NCBI RefSeq assembly: GCF_000264905.1
Contig: NW_006763142.1
Location: 608,597-672,596, forward strand
Reading direction: 5' to 3'
DNA from: Stereum hirsutum FP-91666 SS1
Lineage: Eukaryota; Basidiomycota; Agaricomycetes; Russulales; Stereaceae
Length of the DNA: 64,000 nt
Shown: positions 37,501 to 48,200 of the stretch, in pieces
How positions within the stretch are numbered: position 1 is the stretch's first letter
Layout: the number at the start of each line of letters is the position of its first letter
The notes under the pieces: generated by a model
Seen by the model: the letters and a program-made list of their open reading frames with translations, nothing else
The model's database searches: none
What the model was told of the DNA's origin: nothing
Position numbers and translations under genes: made by a program

Positions 37501-37958
37501 GCCAGGGACAATTAGACGGTGGACCCTGAAAGCAGAGACATCTTCAGATACATGCACATACCACGACACCGACACCGACGGGCGCAGTTAAGGCGGTATT
37601 ACAGACGAAGGAAACCAAGAGACTTAAGAGGACAACTTGATGCCATATGGACTATACGGCTTTTGACGCCACAAGAATTTGGGGGAGCAGGCGCGAGCTC
37701 TGCCTCATGGGACGGACACGATAAACCCCAAGTCGGTGAATGGTTAACCCTGGTGAAAGCTTATCACATCACCGATATCGTCTGACAATAACCTGCAGTA
37801 GTCACTCGCATCATCGGAAACCGGAGTGTCTCGTGAAAGTCTGGATATGTACATTTCAAGCCCAATATCGTCGTAAGTGTCATGAAGGTTACAACAAGAA
37901 AATGAGGTCGCTGGAGAAAGAAAACAACGGAAGAAGAGATTCAACAGACAATTATGCG
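37501..37958. other. Intergenic, 3' of BTB gene 2
   Basis: No recognisable gene. An 88-codon plus-strand frame (37519-37785) has no family resemblance. Confidence 0.45.
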
Positions 37959-39016
37959 TCAGGCCATGAAATGCGGCACCTGTCAAAGCCCATCAAGGTT
38001 TCGAGAATCATAGTCAGTTCGACCCCGCGCATCTCATAAAAAAAAAAGCGACATACCTGATTGAGAGCAAGGTCGACCGCTTCAGCCAGCGATTGACTCA
38101 ACATCCCCATGCATGCCCTTCTGTCCGTGATGCACTGGTTGCAGGTCTCATGTGCAGCAAATATGAAGTCCCTGCTGGTCACCACCGACGCACTCGGCCA
38201 CTCCTTCAACGCACGCTCCGCCCTCGCCAGATAGTCCCATACATACGCCGGCGCCTCCACCGTCTGGGATGGCTGCGCCCCTGCCTGGGCGGACGAATAG
38301 AACTTGTGTCTCTCCTGGCATCCGCCGGTGTGACCAATCCAGAACCTGTTGAACTTCTCCCGACAATCCTGCACCCACTGGTAAGACGACGCCACCCGAC
38401 TCGCCGCCTCGCCACACCTGTGATGGTACTCCAGGAGGCGTTGATGCTGTGGCACAGTCATAAAAGAGACAGGGCCAGCACGAGAGGTGACGATGTCGGT
38501 GTATCTGACGTGGAGAGATGCCTTGGCTGCGCAGCTGGCGACGTCGTTGAATCCGAAGCGACAGGCAATGGAGTATGCGTGGATGGGGTGTTCCTCCACT
38601 TGTTCCTTGAGTATGAAGCGCGCCATCGGATGAAACGCCTCGATCTCGTATTTCTCGGAGACCTGTAGCAGACGGGCAACATCGTCGAGGTCGTCGATCT
38701 TCGGCTGAAGCCCCGGATAAACAGCCCTCAACAACGCCTCCAACGTCTCGGAGTCCTCTGTAAGAAGAATGATGGGTATGCCGAATCTCTGTTCGGCGGG
38801 TGGATCATCGTCGACTTCTTTGATGCCCGATTCGAAGACGGTGGGCGTCTGAGGCCCGGGGAGACTGAACATGGTACGGAAGAATGGGGAAGCGTGGGCA
38901 AGGATGATTTTGTAGACGTAGAAATCCACGAAATCGCTGGTATGGAGGATGATATCCGCGTCGTGGTTGTCAAAAGGAAAGTTTGCGTCCTTAGGGTCGG
39001 TAGAGATGCTAGGCAT
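37959..39016 (-). CDS. BTB/POZ-domain protein 2 of the cluster
   Basis: ATG at 39016 (MPSISTDPKDANF). The BTB core reads PFDNHDADIILHTSDFVDFY, then VYKIILAHASPFFRTMFSLP, with SEKYEIEAF later. The C-terminal region includes YHHRCGEAASRVASS, a single Cys in place of the first Cys pair (GGCQERH) and CNQC as the second pair. Exon 1 is 39016-38057; intron 38056-37980 has a GTATGT donor and a long T run; terminal exon 37979-37959 codes VPHFMA. Total 326 residues. The gene faces away from BTB gene 1 across the remnant. Function beyond the domain is unknown; a cullin-3 adaptor role is the usual guess. Confidence 0.88.
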
Positions 39017-39705
39017 GTCGCCTTCTGCTTATGGGCCGGACAGATCGTACAGAGATGAACGATCAGACGAATAACGCTTGCGAAGGGTATGGGTACGAAC
39101 GATAGTACGAGGACTCACAGAATACAAGTTAACAGAGGTTTTGATCTAGATGATACGAAGTTGAATGCTCCTAGAAATTGAGGGTACAGTCAGCTCAGCG
39201 GGCGTGCAATGGTAGTGAATTCCTCACCAGAGGCGAAGCAGAGTAGATAAGGATGAGGAGTAGTCGTTCGATCGTTAATACGGGTCATCGTCAGTTTTAA
39301 GTATTCTAAAGATCGAGAACGATACCGCCACCATATCTACGTGCGAAGACTCTGCCTCAAGGTAAGGGGGAGGCTCGATGGCAGCTGATGAGATGCCCAC
39401 AGAGCAGAGGCAATACTAGATCTTCTGTCTTTACTTAGAATAGACGCTTACGCCTGCGAGTGGCGAGACTGCTGCTAAATCTGGGGGGCTCTGAAAACAA
39501 CGATACAGAGCATAGTATACATCCTAGAGACAAGAACTGACACGGACATACAAGAGAATCCCCGCTATGGAGAGATAGAAACTGGCGAAACCAACTGATT
39601 AGGATCGGAAAGTTCATTTTATGAAGACCGCGGGGGACCATGGAATTGTTGTCGTCAGCGTCGAACAAATTCAGTCAGATCGACTGCCACTCACAGGATG
39701 AAAGG
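39017..39705. other. Intergenic between BTB gene 2 and PSF1
   Basis: About 0.7 kb with short chance frames only. Confidence 0.5.
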
Positions 39706-40326
39706 CTACAACTCTTCAAGATACCCTTGCACGATGAGATGCTCGATATCTGATCGCCTCACCATGAACCTCTGCCCTTTCTTGAAGTCAATGGTCCCCA
39801 ACTCCGTTTGGATGACGCCACAATCCTTTACAACCCTCACCAGCGCATGCAAATCTTTCGGTGGAACCTCGATGCCAGCCGTGATGTCCAGCTCATTCGA
39901 AAAGTCACTTCTATACTCCATGATGCTCGCATTGTACTCCCTCAAGAAGTCTACCTCGCTCGGACTCATCTTCGCCCTCAACTCCGCGTTTCCCAGAAGA
40001 TGGGGCAGCGCACCTCCACACGCCCAATACATGTCTCGAAGACGATCCATTCGGTGCGTATGGTATGCCAGAAGACATCGTTTGTTGCGGTTTATGGCGG
40101 TCACATAGATGAGGGCAGTGGGAGAGATTCCATTGATGGAACCTTCGTAGCCCGGATCGGGAAGTTTTTCGTCCGCGATTTTTTCAAGATCGCGCTGTTC
40201 CCGGACGATTGAACGGACTAGAGGATCATTGTATTTGAAAAGGGTGTCTGTCGCGGTTGAACGACGCGACTCGAGGACAAGCTGGGTTGCGAGGTCCCCA
40301 AACTGACGCGTTTCGCTGCTACTCAT
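39706..40326 (-). CDS. PSF1: GINS complex subunit Psf1
   Basis: Psf1 is one of four GINS subunits that join Cdc45 and Mcm2-7 in the replicative helicase. It is a single exon. The ATG at 40326 gives 206 residues, the usual length. The N-terminal helix FGDLATQLVLESRRS, the conserved acidic/basic middle (IVREQRDLEKI, NRNKRCLLAYHTHRMDRLRD) and the C-terminal B-domain (VRVVKDCGVIQTELGTIDFKKGQRFMVRRSD as scattered conserved points, ending VQGYLEEL) all fit. The gene is divergent from its neighbour with only 223 bp between the start codons, so the two probably share a promoter. Two ACGCG cores lie in that gap. No anomaly seen. Confidence 0.95.
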   Translation of the reverse strand: MSSSETRQFGDLATQLVLESRRSTATDTLFKYNDPLVRSIVREQRDLEKIADEKLPDPGYEGSINGISPTALIYVTAINRNKRCLLAYHTHRMDRLRDMYWACGGALPHLLGNAELRAKMSPSEVDFLREYNASIMEYRSDFSNELDITAGIEVPPKDLHALVRVVKDCGVIQTELGTIDFKKGQRFMVRRSDIEHLIVQGYLEEL

Positions 40327-40505
40327 CTCCACCTCGATGCGAAGCCTAATATCTGGTAAAGAATGTTTGATGCGGTCAAGACACGTTTTTAAAGAAAGGA
40401 ACTTACAAGATAGCTGCGACTTATATGAGATGATGGACTTTGGAGAGAAAAGTTAGATTCCGCGGGAAAGTCGTGTTCCCCTCACGTGAGCGCGACCAAA
40501 ATCTA

Positions 40506-40523
40506 ACGCGCCGGGATGACGCG
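40506..40523. promoter_or_regulatory. Two ACGCG cores in the PSF1 divergent promoter
   Basis: ACGCG occurs at 40506-40510 and 40519-40523, about 180-200 bp upstream of PSF1 and just before the other gene's start. These match MBF-type cell-cycle box cores. The role is inferred. Confidence 0.4.
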
Positions 40524-40549
40524 CATCTCCTGTCTCTCGCCAAAACAAC

Positions 40550-41804
40550 ATGTTCTCTTCGCCTCTGCGTCCCAGGCGTATATCTCAAATTCGCCGTCTT
40601 GTATCTGCCTCAGAAATTTCTGGGGTAAATCATCCCTGTTTACGAAGAAAAATCAGCTTTCATCATGAAACAACAAATACTGTGTATTCCGAGTCTTCCC
40701 CATCCCCGGCACTGCTCATGGCATCGAACGGCGGCCCATCTCGAAAGCAACCTCCAGGGGACATGTCGGACCAGGACTGGGAGGTACAAACTGGTTGGTC
40801 CTGCTTGGATATATCATGCAAGATGTGATGCAGGGTCTCAAGCTCATGGAACCAGGTCGTGCGATACACATCATCCAAAATACTCTGCCCGACTTCTTCT
40901 CCATCGGCCTCGTAACTCGTATATCCAACGAAGATGACAACGCATCAAGTTCGCCCGAATCTTCCTTATCCATTCTGTCTAAGACCATCCCCAGTTTTCC
41001 GCATCTAATTGGCACGGACAAAACGAAGGACAGTCTGCCTTCCGCAGAAGACATACCCATCGACGAACATAACGAGGAACACGACCTGGAGCCCATCTAC
41101 AGCCCCAAAGTCAAACTCGTATACTCTCCTCCTGATAAACTCCCGCCGCCTTTTCCAGAAACGCTCAAAGTCGAGGGTGAGTCTCCTCGGGATCGAGTCT
41201 TATACTTCATTCACCCATGGTTCCATTTGTGGTTGGTTGACGTGCAGGCCTCCCACTCTACCTTGCATCATCCTCGGTTGTCCGACACACTCTCAATGCT
41301 CTTTATACCGATCTCACCGTCGACATTCGCAAATTCTCTGTCTCCTCGTCTAGTCCCTTCAATTCGTCATCCGTTCCGTCCCCGAGTCCTCGGCCCGGAT
41401 CGCAGAAGCTGAATCGGAAGCGCGAGAAGTCATTGCTTGTGCGACTCGCTGTGACGGGGAGGGCAAGGGTCAGTGGTAGTCCGGCGGAGTGGGAGGTGTA
41501 TGTCCATCTTACTTTGCTCTCATTGCCGTTTAACTCTGGCTCCCGATATCTGACTCTCGGAACGGTTGGTTTTTGCAGTAATTCAACATACAACTTCTCA
41601 CCCAACACCGGTCTCATCTACGAACACATCGTGAACTCTATCCAGCCCGCACCTCATGCAGGAGTCTTTGACTTCATGAGGCTTGCCTTAGGAAAGCTGA
41701 GGGGGCCTGGCGCGACTCCGTCGCCAACGGGTTGTCATGGTGGCGAGTATAGACTGGGCCACAAAGACAGAGTGATCACCCAGAGCGATGAATCTTGGCG
41801 ATGA
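40550..41804 (+). CDS. DUF2358/C6orf136-type protein, probably mitochondrial
   Basis: A conserved fungal protein resembling the DUF2358/C6orf136 family (SnoaL-like fold, function unknown). Exons: 40550-40793, 40856-41176, 41248-41497, 41579-41804; 346 residues, phases consistent. The ATG at 40550 gives an Arg/Ser-rich, acid-free start (MFSSPLRPRRISQIRRLVSA) typical of a mitochondrial presequence; an internal ATG at 40718 would remove it. The domain includes GRAIHIIQNTLPDFFSIGLV, IYSPKVKLVYSPP, GLPLYLASSSVVRHTLNAL and NSTYNFSPNTGLIYEH, then IVNSIQPAPH. The third donor must be taken as GAGGT/GTATGT to keep the EWEVNSTY join in frame. It is divergent with PSF1. The family assignment rests on remembered sequence pattern only. 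Confidence 0.72.
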
Positions 41805-42532
41805 GAGGTTGGTGTCTCTTGTCTTCTTCCCCTCTTCAGTGCGGTACGAACAGAAGCCATCTTGTACCCATGTCTAGGTACGAGCTGCGGTTGGTCGCAT
41901 GTCTGAACGCCTGACTGTATTTGTTTGCCACGCTCAAACTCACTAGTCACAAGAAATTGTGTTCCTGCGAACAATAGCTAGAAATCGAGTGCTGTTTGCT
42001 CAAGGACCGTCTCAAACAGGTCTCGGCACCCAGTGGCGAAGGGCACGAATGTGGCCCTGCTCGGTGGCTCAGTGATTCTAAAAATAACGCGAGAGTCCCA
42101 ACATAGTTCAACGATCTCTCACGGATGTATTTAAGTGGCGAGGGCTTGGCGAGGGCAGCCAGGACCTCTCCTCTCCTCTCCTTCTATCTGTCTTTCCAGC
42201 TTGATAGCTACCAGAGTCAGTGAAGAATACCCATCTCCAAGATTTCTAATTGCTGTTCAAGTTCTTCGGTACGAGTTTCCTTCTATCGGTAATCTTATGT
42301 TCGTACTGACCGTCACCGTCGTTCATCGATTGACAGCGCTGACCCCCAACCATCATCTCGTTTGAAGGTAGCGCACTTGGAAGAGACCTCACGGTTTAGT
42401 CATTTTTCTCATAACTTCTTGCTTGCGTTAATATCATTGGATGAAATATCCTGATCATCGTACCATGATAGATACAAAGCACCCCCGGCCTTAGCATCAT
42501 ATCGCTTGTTATAGCCTCCCCTCCCGCTTGTC
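41805..42532. other. Intergenic upstream of BTB gene 3
   Basis: About 0.7 kb with no gene. A TATTTAAG near 42127-42134 could be a TATA element if BTB gene 3 has a long leader. Confidence 0.45.
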
Positions 42533-43615
42533 ATGCCGCAGGGACAAAACGACGACCACGCTCCAGAGATGCAGAGCTCTCCTACGGAAATCAAAGACGC
42601 ACCCGCGCCTTTCGACGACCGTGACGCCGACGTCATCCTTCGCTCGTGCGATCTCGTAGACTTTCGCGTCTTCAAAGTCGTCCTATCCTTCGCCTCTCCT
42701 GTCTTCAAATCCATGTTCACCCTGCCACAATCCCCGAGCTCTGCTCGCACCATCGTGGCCGACGATGACGATCATAGAGACGGGATCCCTGTCGTTCGTC
42801 TCTCGGAGGATGCAACCACCTTGGAGAGCGTGCTGCGCGCTTGTTATCCAGGTACTAGCCCTCACATCGACTGTTTGGAAGATATTGTACGCGTCCTCAC
42901 TGTCGCAGAGAAGTACGAGATGGAGGTGTTTCGTGTGACTGCACGCGAAATGCTTCTGAACGGTCTTGAATCTCGCCCCTTCTTGAGGTACGCGATCGCC
43001 CGCCGATTCAAGTTCAAGGATGTTTGCACGCGTGCCGCTGTAGCTTCGCTCGTGCTAAGCCACAAAGCCATCCTTCAATATCCTTCTGAGACCGTGACGT
43101 CGCCTTTACTCTCTCTTATCACAGCAGATCAGTTCCGGCATCTGCTATTATATCATTATCGTTGTGGCGAGGTCGCTAGCGGAGTGCCACTCTCCAGACA
43201 TTGGTTGAGTACCCTGCCACCTCTAATTATGAGTAGGGCTCTGCAATGCTCCAGGTGTCAGGAGAAACGGACGCCGGTCGACACCGATGGACAGGCCCAA
43301 CCTCCACCATTCTATGCCCCGACCCTCCTTTGGAATACTTTAGACCGCGTAGCCCGGGCGTTGAGGGAAACGCCAGACGCAAAAGGAGCCACAAATGTCT
43401 TCCAAAGTGCTGGGGATGTCGGGTCGTGTGGCTTATGCTTGATAAACAGGTCTGGGTTGATTGTGCTGGTGCGCCAGAGTCTTATGGATGCGATTAATGT
43501 TGCAGTTGCAGAGGTTAGCTGCACCCTCGCTCCTTCTCAACATCTCTCGTACTCATGATATTCCGCTCTCAACGCATGATAGGTGAAACCATCTGACTTC
43601 GGCATCGAGTCTTAG
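42533..43615 (+). CDS. BTB/POZ-domain protein 3 of the cluster
   Basis: ATG at 42533. The BTB core reads APFDDRDADVILRSCDLVDFR, then VFKVVLSFASPVFKSMFTLP, then VAEKYEMEVF. The C-terminal part has YHYRCGEVASGVPLS and two CxxC pairs (CSRC and CGLC, 56 residues apart) that could bind zinc. Exon 1 is 42533-43513, the intron is 43514-43582 (donor GTTAGC), and the terminal exon 43583-43615 codes VKPSDFGIES; 337 residues. The first third is nearly identical at DNA level to the next gene, so the two are a recent tandem duplicate; the C-terminal parts have diverged more. The partner and substrate are unknown. Confidence 0.9.
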
Positions 43616-44168
43616 TATATTGTGTAAATACTAGCCTTCGTGCGTACTATTTTTCCGTTCTCGTATGCTGAAGCTGAGATTACGTCCGATTCCTTCAGAG
43701 TTGCTTTGAATAAAGATTGGTCAATCAAAGAATGGGCTGTTCTCAGCTTCGACTCTTTCAGCTTCTTTGTGGTGAAACTCATGCTTCATATTATGGCATG
43801 CGGATGTGTTTCAGCTAGCCTTCTTAACTATATGAACTACATAGAATGTGTGGCCAGCCAGCCCTTCCTAGGTGACACTTCGTAGCATTCAGTGGCGGTG
43901 GTGTGGGAGCGTTCTAAAAATAGCACAGAACTGAACAGATCCTTCTCTGCCCCGAACCCTGTATTTCTGTGGCCGAGGGTTTGTTGCTTTATGGAACGTG
44001 CACGAATACTTACTCTTGTCATCGTCCACCATCTCTGAGAGCTTCCTCGAGGAGTTACTTTAGCGAAAACCTCAACATCTCCCCAAGCTTCCTAGTACGA
44101 TTCTTTCCGCTGATACATTCGCTCGTATTGATCGTTGCTTGAAGACCTAGCCGCCCACAGCGCACATA
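43616..44168. other. Intergenic between tandem BTB duplicates
   Basis: About 0.55 kb. No element recognised. Confidence 0.5.
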
Positions 44169-45236
44169 ATGCCGGAAGAGCAGAACAACGGATCCGTGCC
44201 TCCAGCGCCATCCCCGCATACGGAGGTCAAAGATGCCCCTGCTCCTTTCGATGACCGCGACGCCGATGTCATCCTCCGCTCGTGTGATCTCGTAGACTTT
44301 CGCGTCTTCAAACTCGTCCTATCCCTCGCCTCTCCTGTCTTCAAATCCATGTTCACCCTGCCACAATCCCTGAGCTCTTCCCAATCCACCGTGGCCGATG
44401 ATGACGATCATAGAGATGGTATCCCTATCGTTCGTCTCTCAGAGGATGCGCGCACCTTGGAGGATGTCTTACGCTCGTTTTATCCGGTCTCCGTTCCATG
44501 CGTTGATAGCATGGAAGGAATTGCACGCGTCCTCGCCGTTGCAGAGAAATACGAAATTGATACGTTCCGTAGGAGGGCACGCGAGATGTTGTTGAACCGT
44601 GTCGACGAAGATCCCGTCTCTGCATATACGATTGCCGTTCGGTTCCAAATAGAGGCAATAGTCGCGAAAGCCGCCATAGCCTTCCTTACGATCCATCACA
44701 CGACTATCATGAAATGCTCCTCGCCCTTACTCTCCCTCATCACCGCTGAGCAATTCCGACGTCTTCTCTCGTTTCATCATCATGCTGGCAAAGTAGCTAG
44801 CGCAATGCCTTTCTCAAAGCACTGGTTGAACACCCTCCCATCTTCTATGATGAGTACCATTTATGCGTGCAGCCGTTGTCAAGAAAAACGATCTGTGACA
44901 GCTGCCGGTGGAGACGAGACTATAGTGTTTTACGCACCTGGCTACGTATGGGAGTACCTCACTCGTGCAGCTTTCGAGTTGAAGGATTGGCCATGCGCGG
45001 GATCGGCGTCAACCGCGAGTGTCGTCAAGGGTATCGTGGATTCTGGATCATGCTATTCATGTGGGCGAGACAGGACTGGTTGGATGGCGGTGGTGCGTCA
45101 AAGTCTTGCCGATGCGATCAACGAAGCTGTTGCAGCGGTGAGCCTTCCTATATCTCGTACACAATATAAGTACTTCCTACTGACTACTACGTCGTCTATC
45201 CAGCTGAAACCATCTGACTATGGGATGGAAGGATAA
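44169..45236 (+). CDS. BTB/POZ-domain protein 4 of the cluster
   Basis: ATG at 44169 (MPEEQNNGSVP). The BTB core is almost the same as in the gene before it (PAPFDDRDADVILRSCDL, FKLVLSLASPVFKSMF). The C-terminal region carries FHHHAGKVASAMPFS and the CxxC pairs CSRC and CYSC, 57 residues apart. Exon 1 is 44169-45137; the intron 45138-45203 is 66 nt and stop-free, so retention would only insert 22 residues; the terminal exon 45204-45236 codes LKPSDYGMEG. Spliced length 333 residues. The shared terminal exon with gene 3 supports splicing. Confidence 0.9.
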   Translation: MPEEQNNGSVPPAPSPHTEVKDAPAPFDDRDADVILRSCDLVDFRVFKLVLSLASPVFKSMFTLPQSLSSSQSTVADDDDHRDGIPIVRLSEDARTLEDVLRSFYPVSVPCVDSMEGIARVLAVAEKYEIDTFRRRAREMLLNRVDEDPVSAYTIAVRFQIEAIVAKAAIAFLTIHHTTIMKCSSPLLSLITAEQFRRLLSFHHHAGKVASAMPFSKHWLNTLPSSMMSTIYACSRCQEKRSVTAAGGDETIVFYAPGYVWEYLTRAAFELKDWPCAGSASTASVVKGIVDSGSCYSCGRDRTGWMAVVRQSLADAINEAVAAVSLPISRTQYKYFLLTTTSSIQLKPSDYGMEG

Positions 45237-46589
45237 CTTAGGAAGGCGGAGACCTGTTGCTGAAGAGGTTTGTGGGTACTTACCTCTTCTATCTCCTCTG
45301 CTGAAGTTGGGTTGAAACCCAGTGTTTCTCCAGGGCCGACTGTTACATCATTACATGTGGGAGGCTGGTCAGTCGAAGGACGGGCCGTTGACGCTTTCGA
45401 ACCAGGTTTTGCTTCTTGCTCGCTCTATACTTCATTTGAGCTCTATGTTCCTTGTACAAGTATTGCCATCGATTGTACGAACACATAGGCTTGAGTGTGG
45501 CGGGGTTGGGGTACTTAGACGCGTTGTGGTTGGGATGCGGGTTCCTTGTGTTCATCCGAATTCGCTACTAGCAATTTTTACACGATGAGTCTGACCGTCG
45601 ATGCGGGGTCCTCTCGAGCAAATGAAAGCTTACCCAGGTCCGACGGAGGAACCATACACGGTGGTCTCGAGCAATACTCGATTGGGCCTATCGGAGAAGT
45701 GGATAAGTAGTTCCTTCGATATGTCGGCTCTGCGTCCTGTCCTGAAACGAAAGCTGAGAGGCTACAGTAGATCGTATGCCAATAGGCGACCTTCCTTCGC
45801 GCCAATGGAAGAGAAAGATGCATGTTGCACGATGCTTCTAGCACCACCCAAGCAGACTTTTGTTATACTAGTGGTATGGAGGACCTAACCTCTTCGTAGA
45901 ATGTTCATGTGCTGGTAATCTTGAAGTAGAAATCCAAGCTTGCCACCTCCCGACATGCGATACATCCACTTTGCTCTCGGCGGCGTCACCCATTTGGAGT
46001 TTCTGCAGTGTCAAGACTGACCCAAGGCCCTCGAAACTGCGCAATTCTTGTAGAAGTCAACGACAGCAAATTGATCACCCTCCAACGTTTCACTGTGCGC
46101 AACGTATGCGCCAACAGGTGGAAACGGAGACGGGTGTGGCCCAGTACCCACGCAACGGCCTATGGAAGCTTAATCTTACGTAAGAAACAAGAGGATCAAA
46201 AGGCAAAAATCGGCGGAGACGCTGAAAGAGCTTGTAAACTGCTTCTGAATCTTTCTGAATCGGGCCCGCTGGGCTTCATTTGGAAGAACTCGTCCAACAA
46301 TGCCAGAAGCGGACAGAGAATGACAAGCCTGAGGACCAAGAGGCCAAGAGAGGGTGGAAGAACGGATGAGCGCCCGATTGGTCCCCTGGACGATGACAAG
46401 CCCACGTGGAGGGCAGCGCAGCCCGCTTTATCTTGGTTGGTCCAGTCCGCGATTCCATCTTTCTCTCTTCCCATCTTCCACGCCCTCGCTTGCTCTCTGC
46501 GACTCCTTTTCCTCTTCCTACCACCACAATCCTCTTGACAGTCGTCAAACACATCTCTCTTTTCACCCCCACACTCATTACATCCGACA
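45237..46589. other. Intergenic upstream of the LysM gene
   Basis: No supported gene. A 176-codon plus-strand frame (46008-46538) overlaps long frames on the other strand and shows no domain. It ends in a pyrimidine-rich leader just before the LysM start. Confidence 0.45.
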
Positions 46590-48200
46590 ATGTTCACCCA
46601 ATCCATCGTTGCCGCGCTTGTCGCTCTTCCGTTCGTCGCCCAGTGTGAGCACAGCTTGTTCTACGATCTACAAAGCGAAGTACTGACGTTTTATCACCTA
46701 TCTCCTTCGGTTGGGGCTTTGATACGAACGCATTCGCGTACGATGTATCCGAACTTGTAGCCGCGCTCGCCGCCGACTGCACTCGCAACTACACCATCCA
46801 GGCGGGTGACGTCTGCGACAGCATCTCCGCTGCCCAGAATGTCTCTACGTACGTGTCTTCATATTTTTTTCTTCTACCCTATTTGGAATCTCGAAGGCTG
46901 GTCAGCTTCAGAATGCAGACTATAACGGGTCGCGCAAAAACGCTATAAAAAGCTTGCGCAGCCGTACCTTTAATGCGACCGGAGTGACATGCTCTGAGTT
47001 CATATGGTCGCTCACCTTATAATATCCGCCCACGCGAGCGGGGCGCTGGCCCTCATGTTATCGTTGTCCTCACTTCGAGGTCCTTGTACCTGGGAGCGGT
47101 TCACTTGTATTCGTGATGAACAAGCCTAATAGCTGTCTACTTGCATAATACAGAGGATGCGTCAGTCCAGTTATATTCGGTCTGCCATTGAACCTACTTG
47201 TTGTATGTGGCCTGCTACAGGCGCCCAGATCGCCATATTTGCATGTCTCGCATGCATGCATCGTTCCTGTGACAGCATCTGTTGGACTTGTGAGCAGTTA
47301 CAGCCGTGACAGGAATCCGACCACTCGATAAAGAGGCGCCAAAAGGCGTTTGCCTCTCGTCTTTCCCTCCCTTTCTTCCTCGTTTTCTTACAATTCCCCC
47401 CGTCTCTTACCTCTCACTCACCTCTCGTCCCTCTCTCCACAACAGGTACCAGATCTCTGTCGTCAACGATGGCATCATCAACTCCAACTGCACCGACTTG
47501 ACTCCCGACCAGTCCATCTGCCTCGGATACAGCGGCGAAGACTGCACCACTACGCACGTCGTCGCCGCTAACGAGACCTGCGACGATATCACCACCGCCG
47601 CTGGTATCAACTCTACCATGTTGTTCTTGAACAACCCCCAGATTGACACGGCTTGCGACAACATCTACATTGGCGAGGTGAGTTCGTGGATCCCTTTCTG
47701 AGACCTGGGGTGACGTGGCCCTTCCTGGGTATATATGGTTGGGCGTCTATCCCTACTATATATTTCGCCCATCCGCCCCAAAACATCACATTTGCCGCTC
47801 CATCCGTCTCCCCTGGTTTTGAGCTGGCGTATCCGTCGTTTCCGCTGCTGTTCTCCGTCAATGTTCCGTCCCATCTCAGTCTGGGATTTGAAGGACTGTA
47901 GCGGGCCAAACGGAATGTCTGAATTCCCGCCATTTATCTTATGACTTTCCTCTTCCATCTATCACCAGCTAGTTGTGTAGCTGTCGGAATTTAACTGACC
48001 AATTCGTTCGCATTTTCTCCACTCTCTCACAGGTTCTCTGCACGGCCTCCACCGTCGCCGTCCCTGCCGCCCCCTCCGGCTCTGTCCCCGCCACGTCCAT
48101 CCCCGCCACCGCCACCGCAGCCACCGCCTCGGCTTCCGCTGCCGTTGCCGACGACGACGACGAGGACGACGATGACCTCCCCTTCTGCGACGAGCTCTAA
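46590..48200 (+). CDS. Secreted protein with two LysM domains and an acidic tail
   Basis: LysM modules bind chitin and other GlcNAc polymers; secreted fungal LysM proteins can hide or protect cell-wall chitin. Four exons: 46590-46644, 46761-46848, 47446-47677, 48033-48200; 180 residues, frame constant. The signal peptide is FTQSIVAALVALPFVAQ. LysM 1 spans about residues 25-75 (CTRNYTIQAGDVCDSIS, then LTPDQSICLG). LysM 2 spans about 78-125 (THVVAANETCDDITTAAG, then CDNIYIGEVLC). Paired cysteines match the fungal LysM pattern. An Ala/Ser/Thr/Pro linker leads to an acidic run of about ten Asp/Glu and the end LPFCDEL. Two introns (597 and 355 nt) are five to ten times longer than others in this window. 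Confidence 0.88.

Noticed and set aside
46008..46538. 176-codon open frame upstream of the LysM gene
   Set aside because: No domain, low-complexity end, and long frames on the opposite strand over the same bases.
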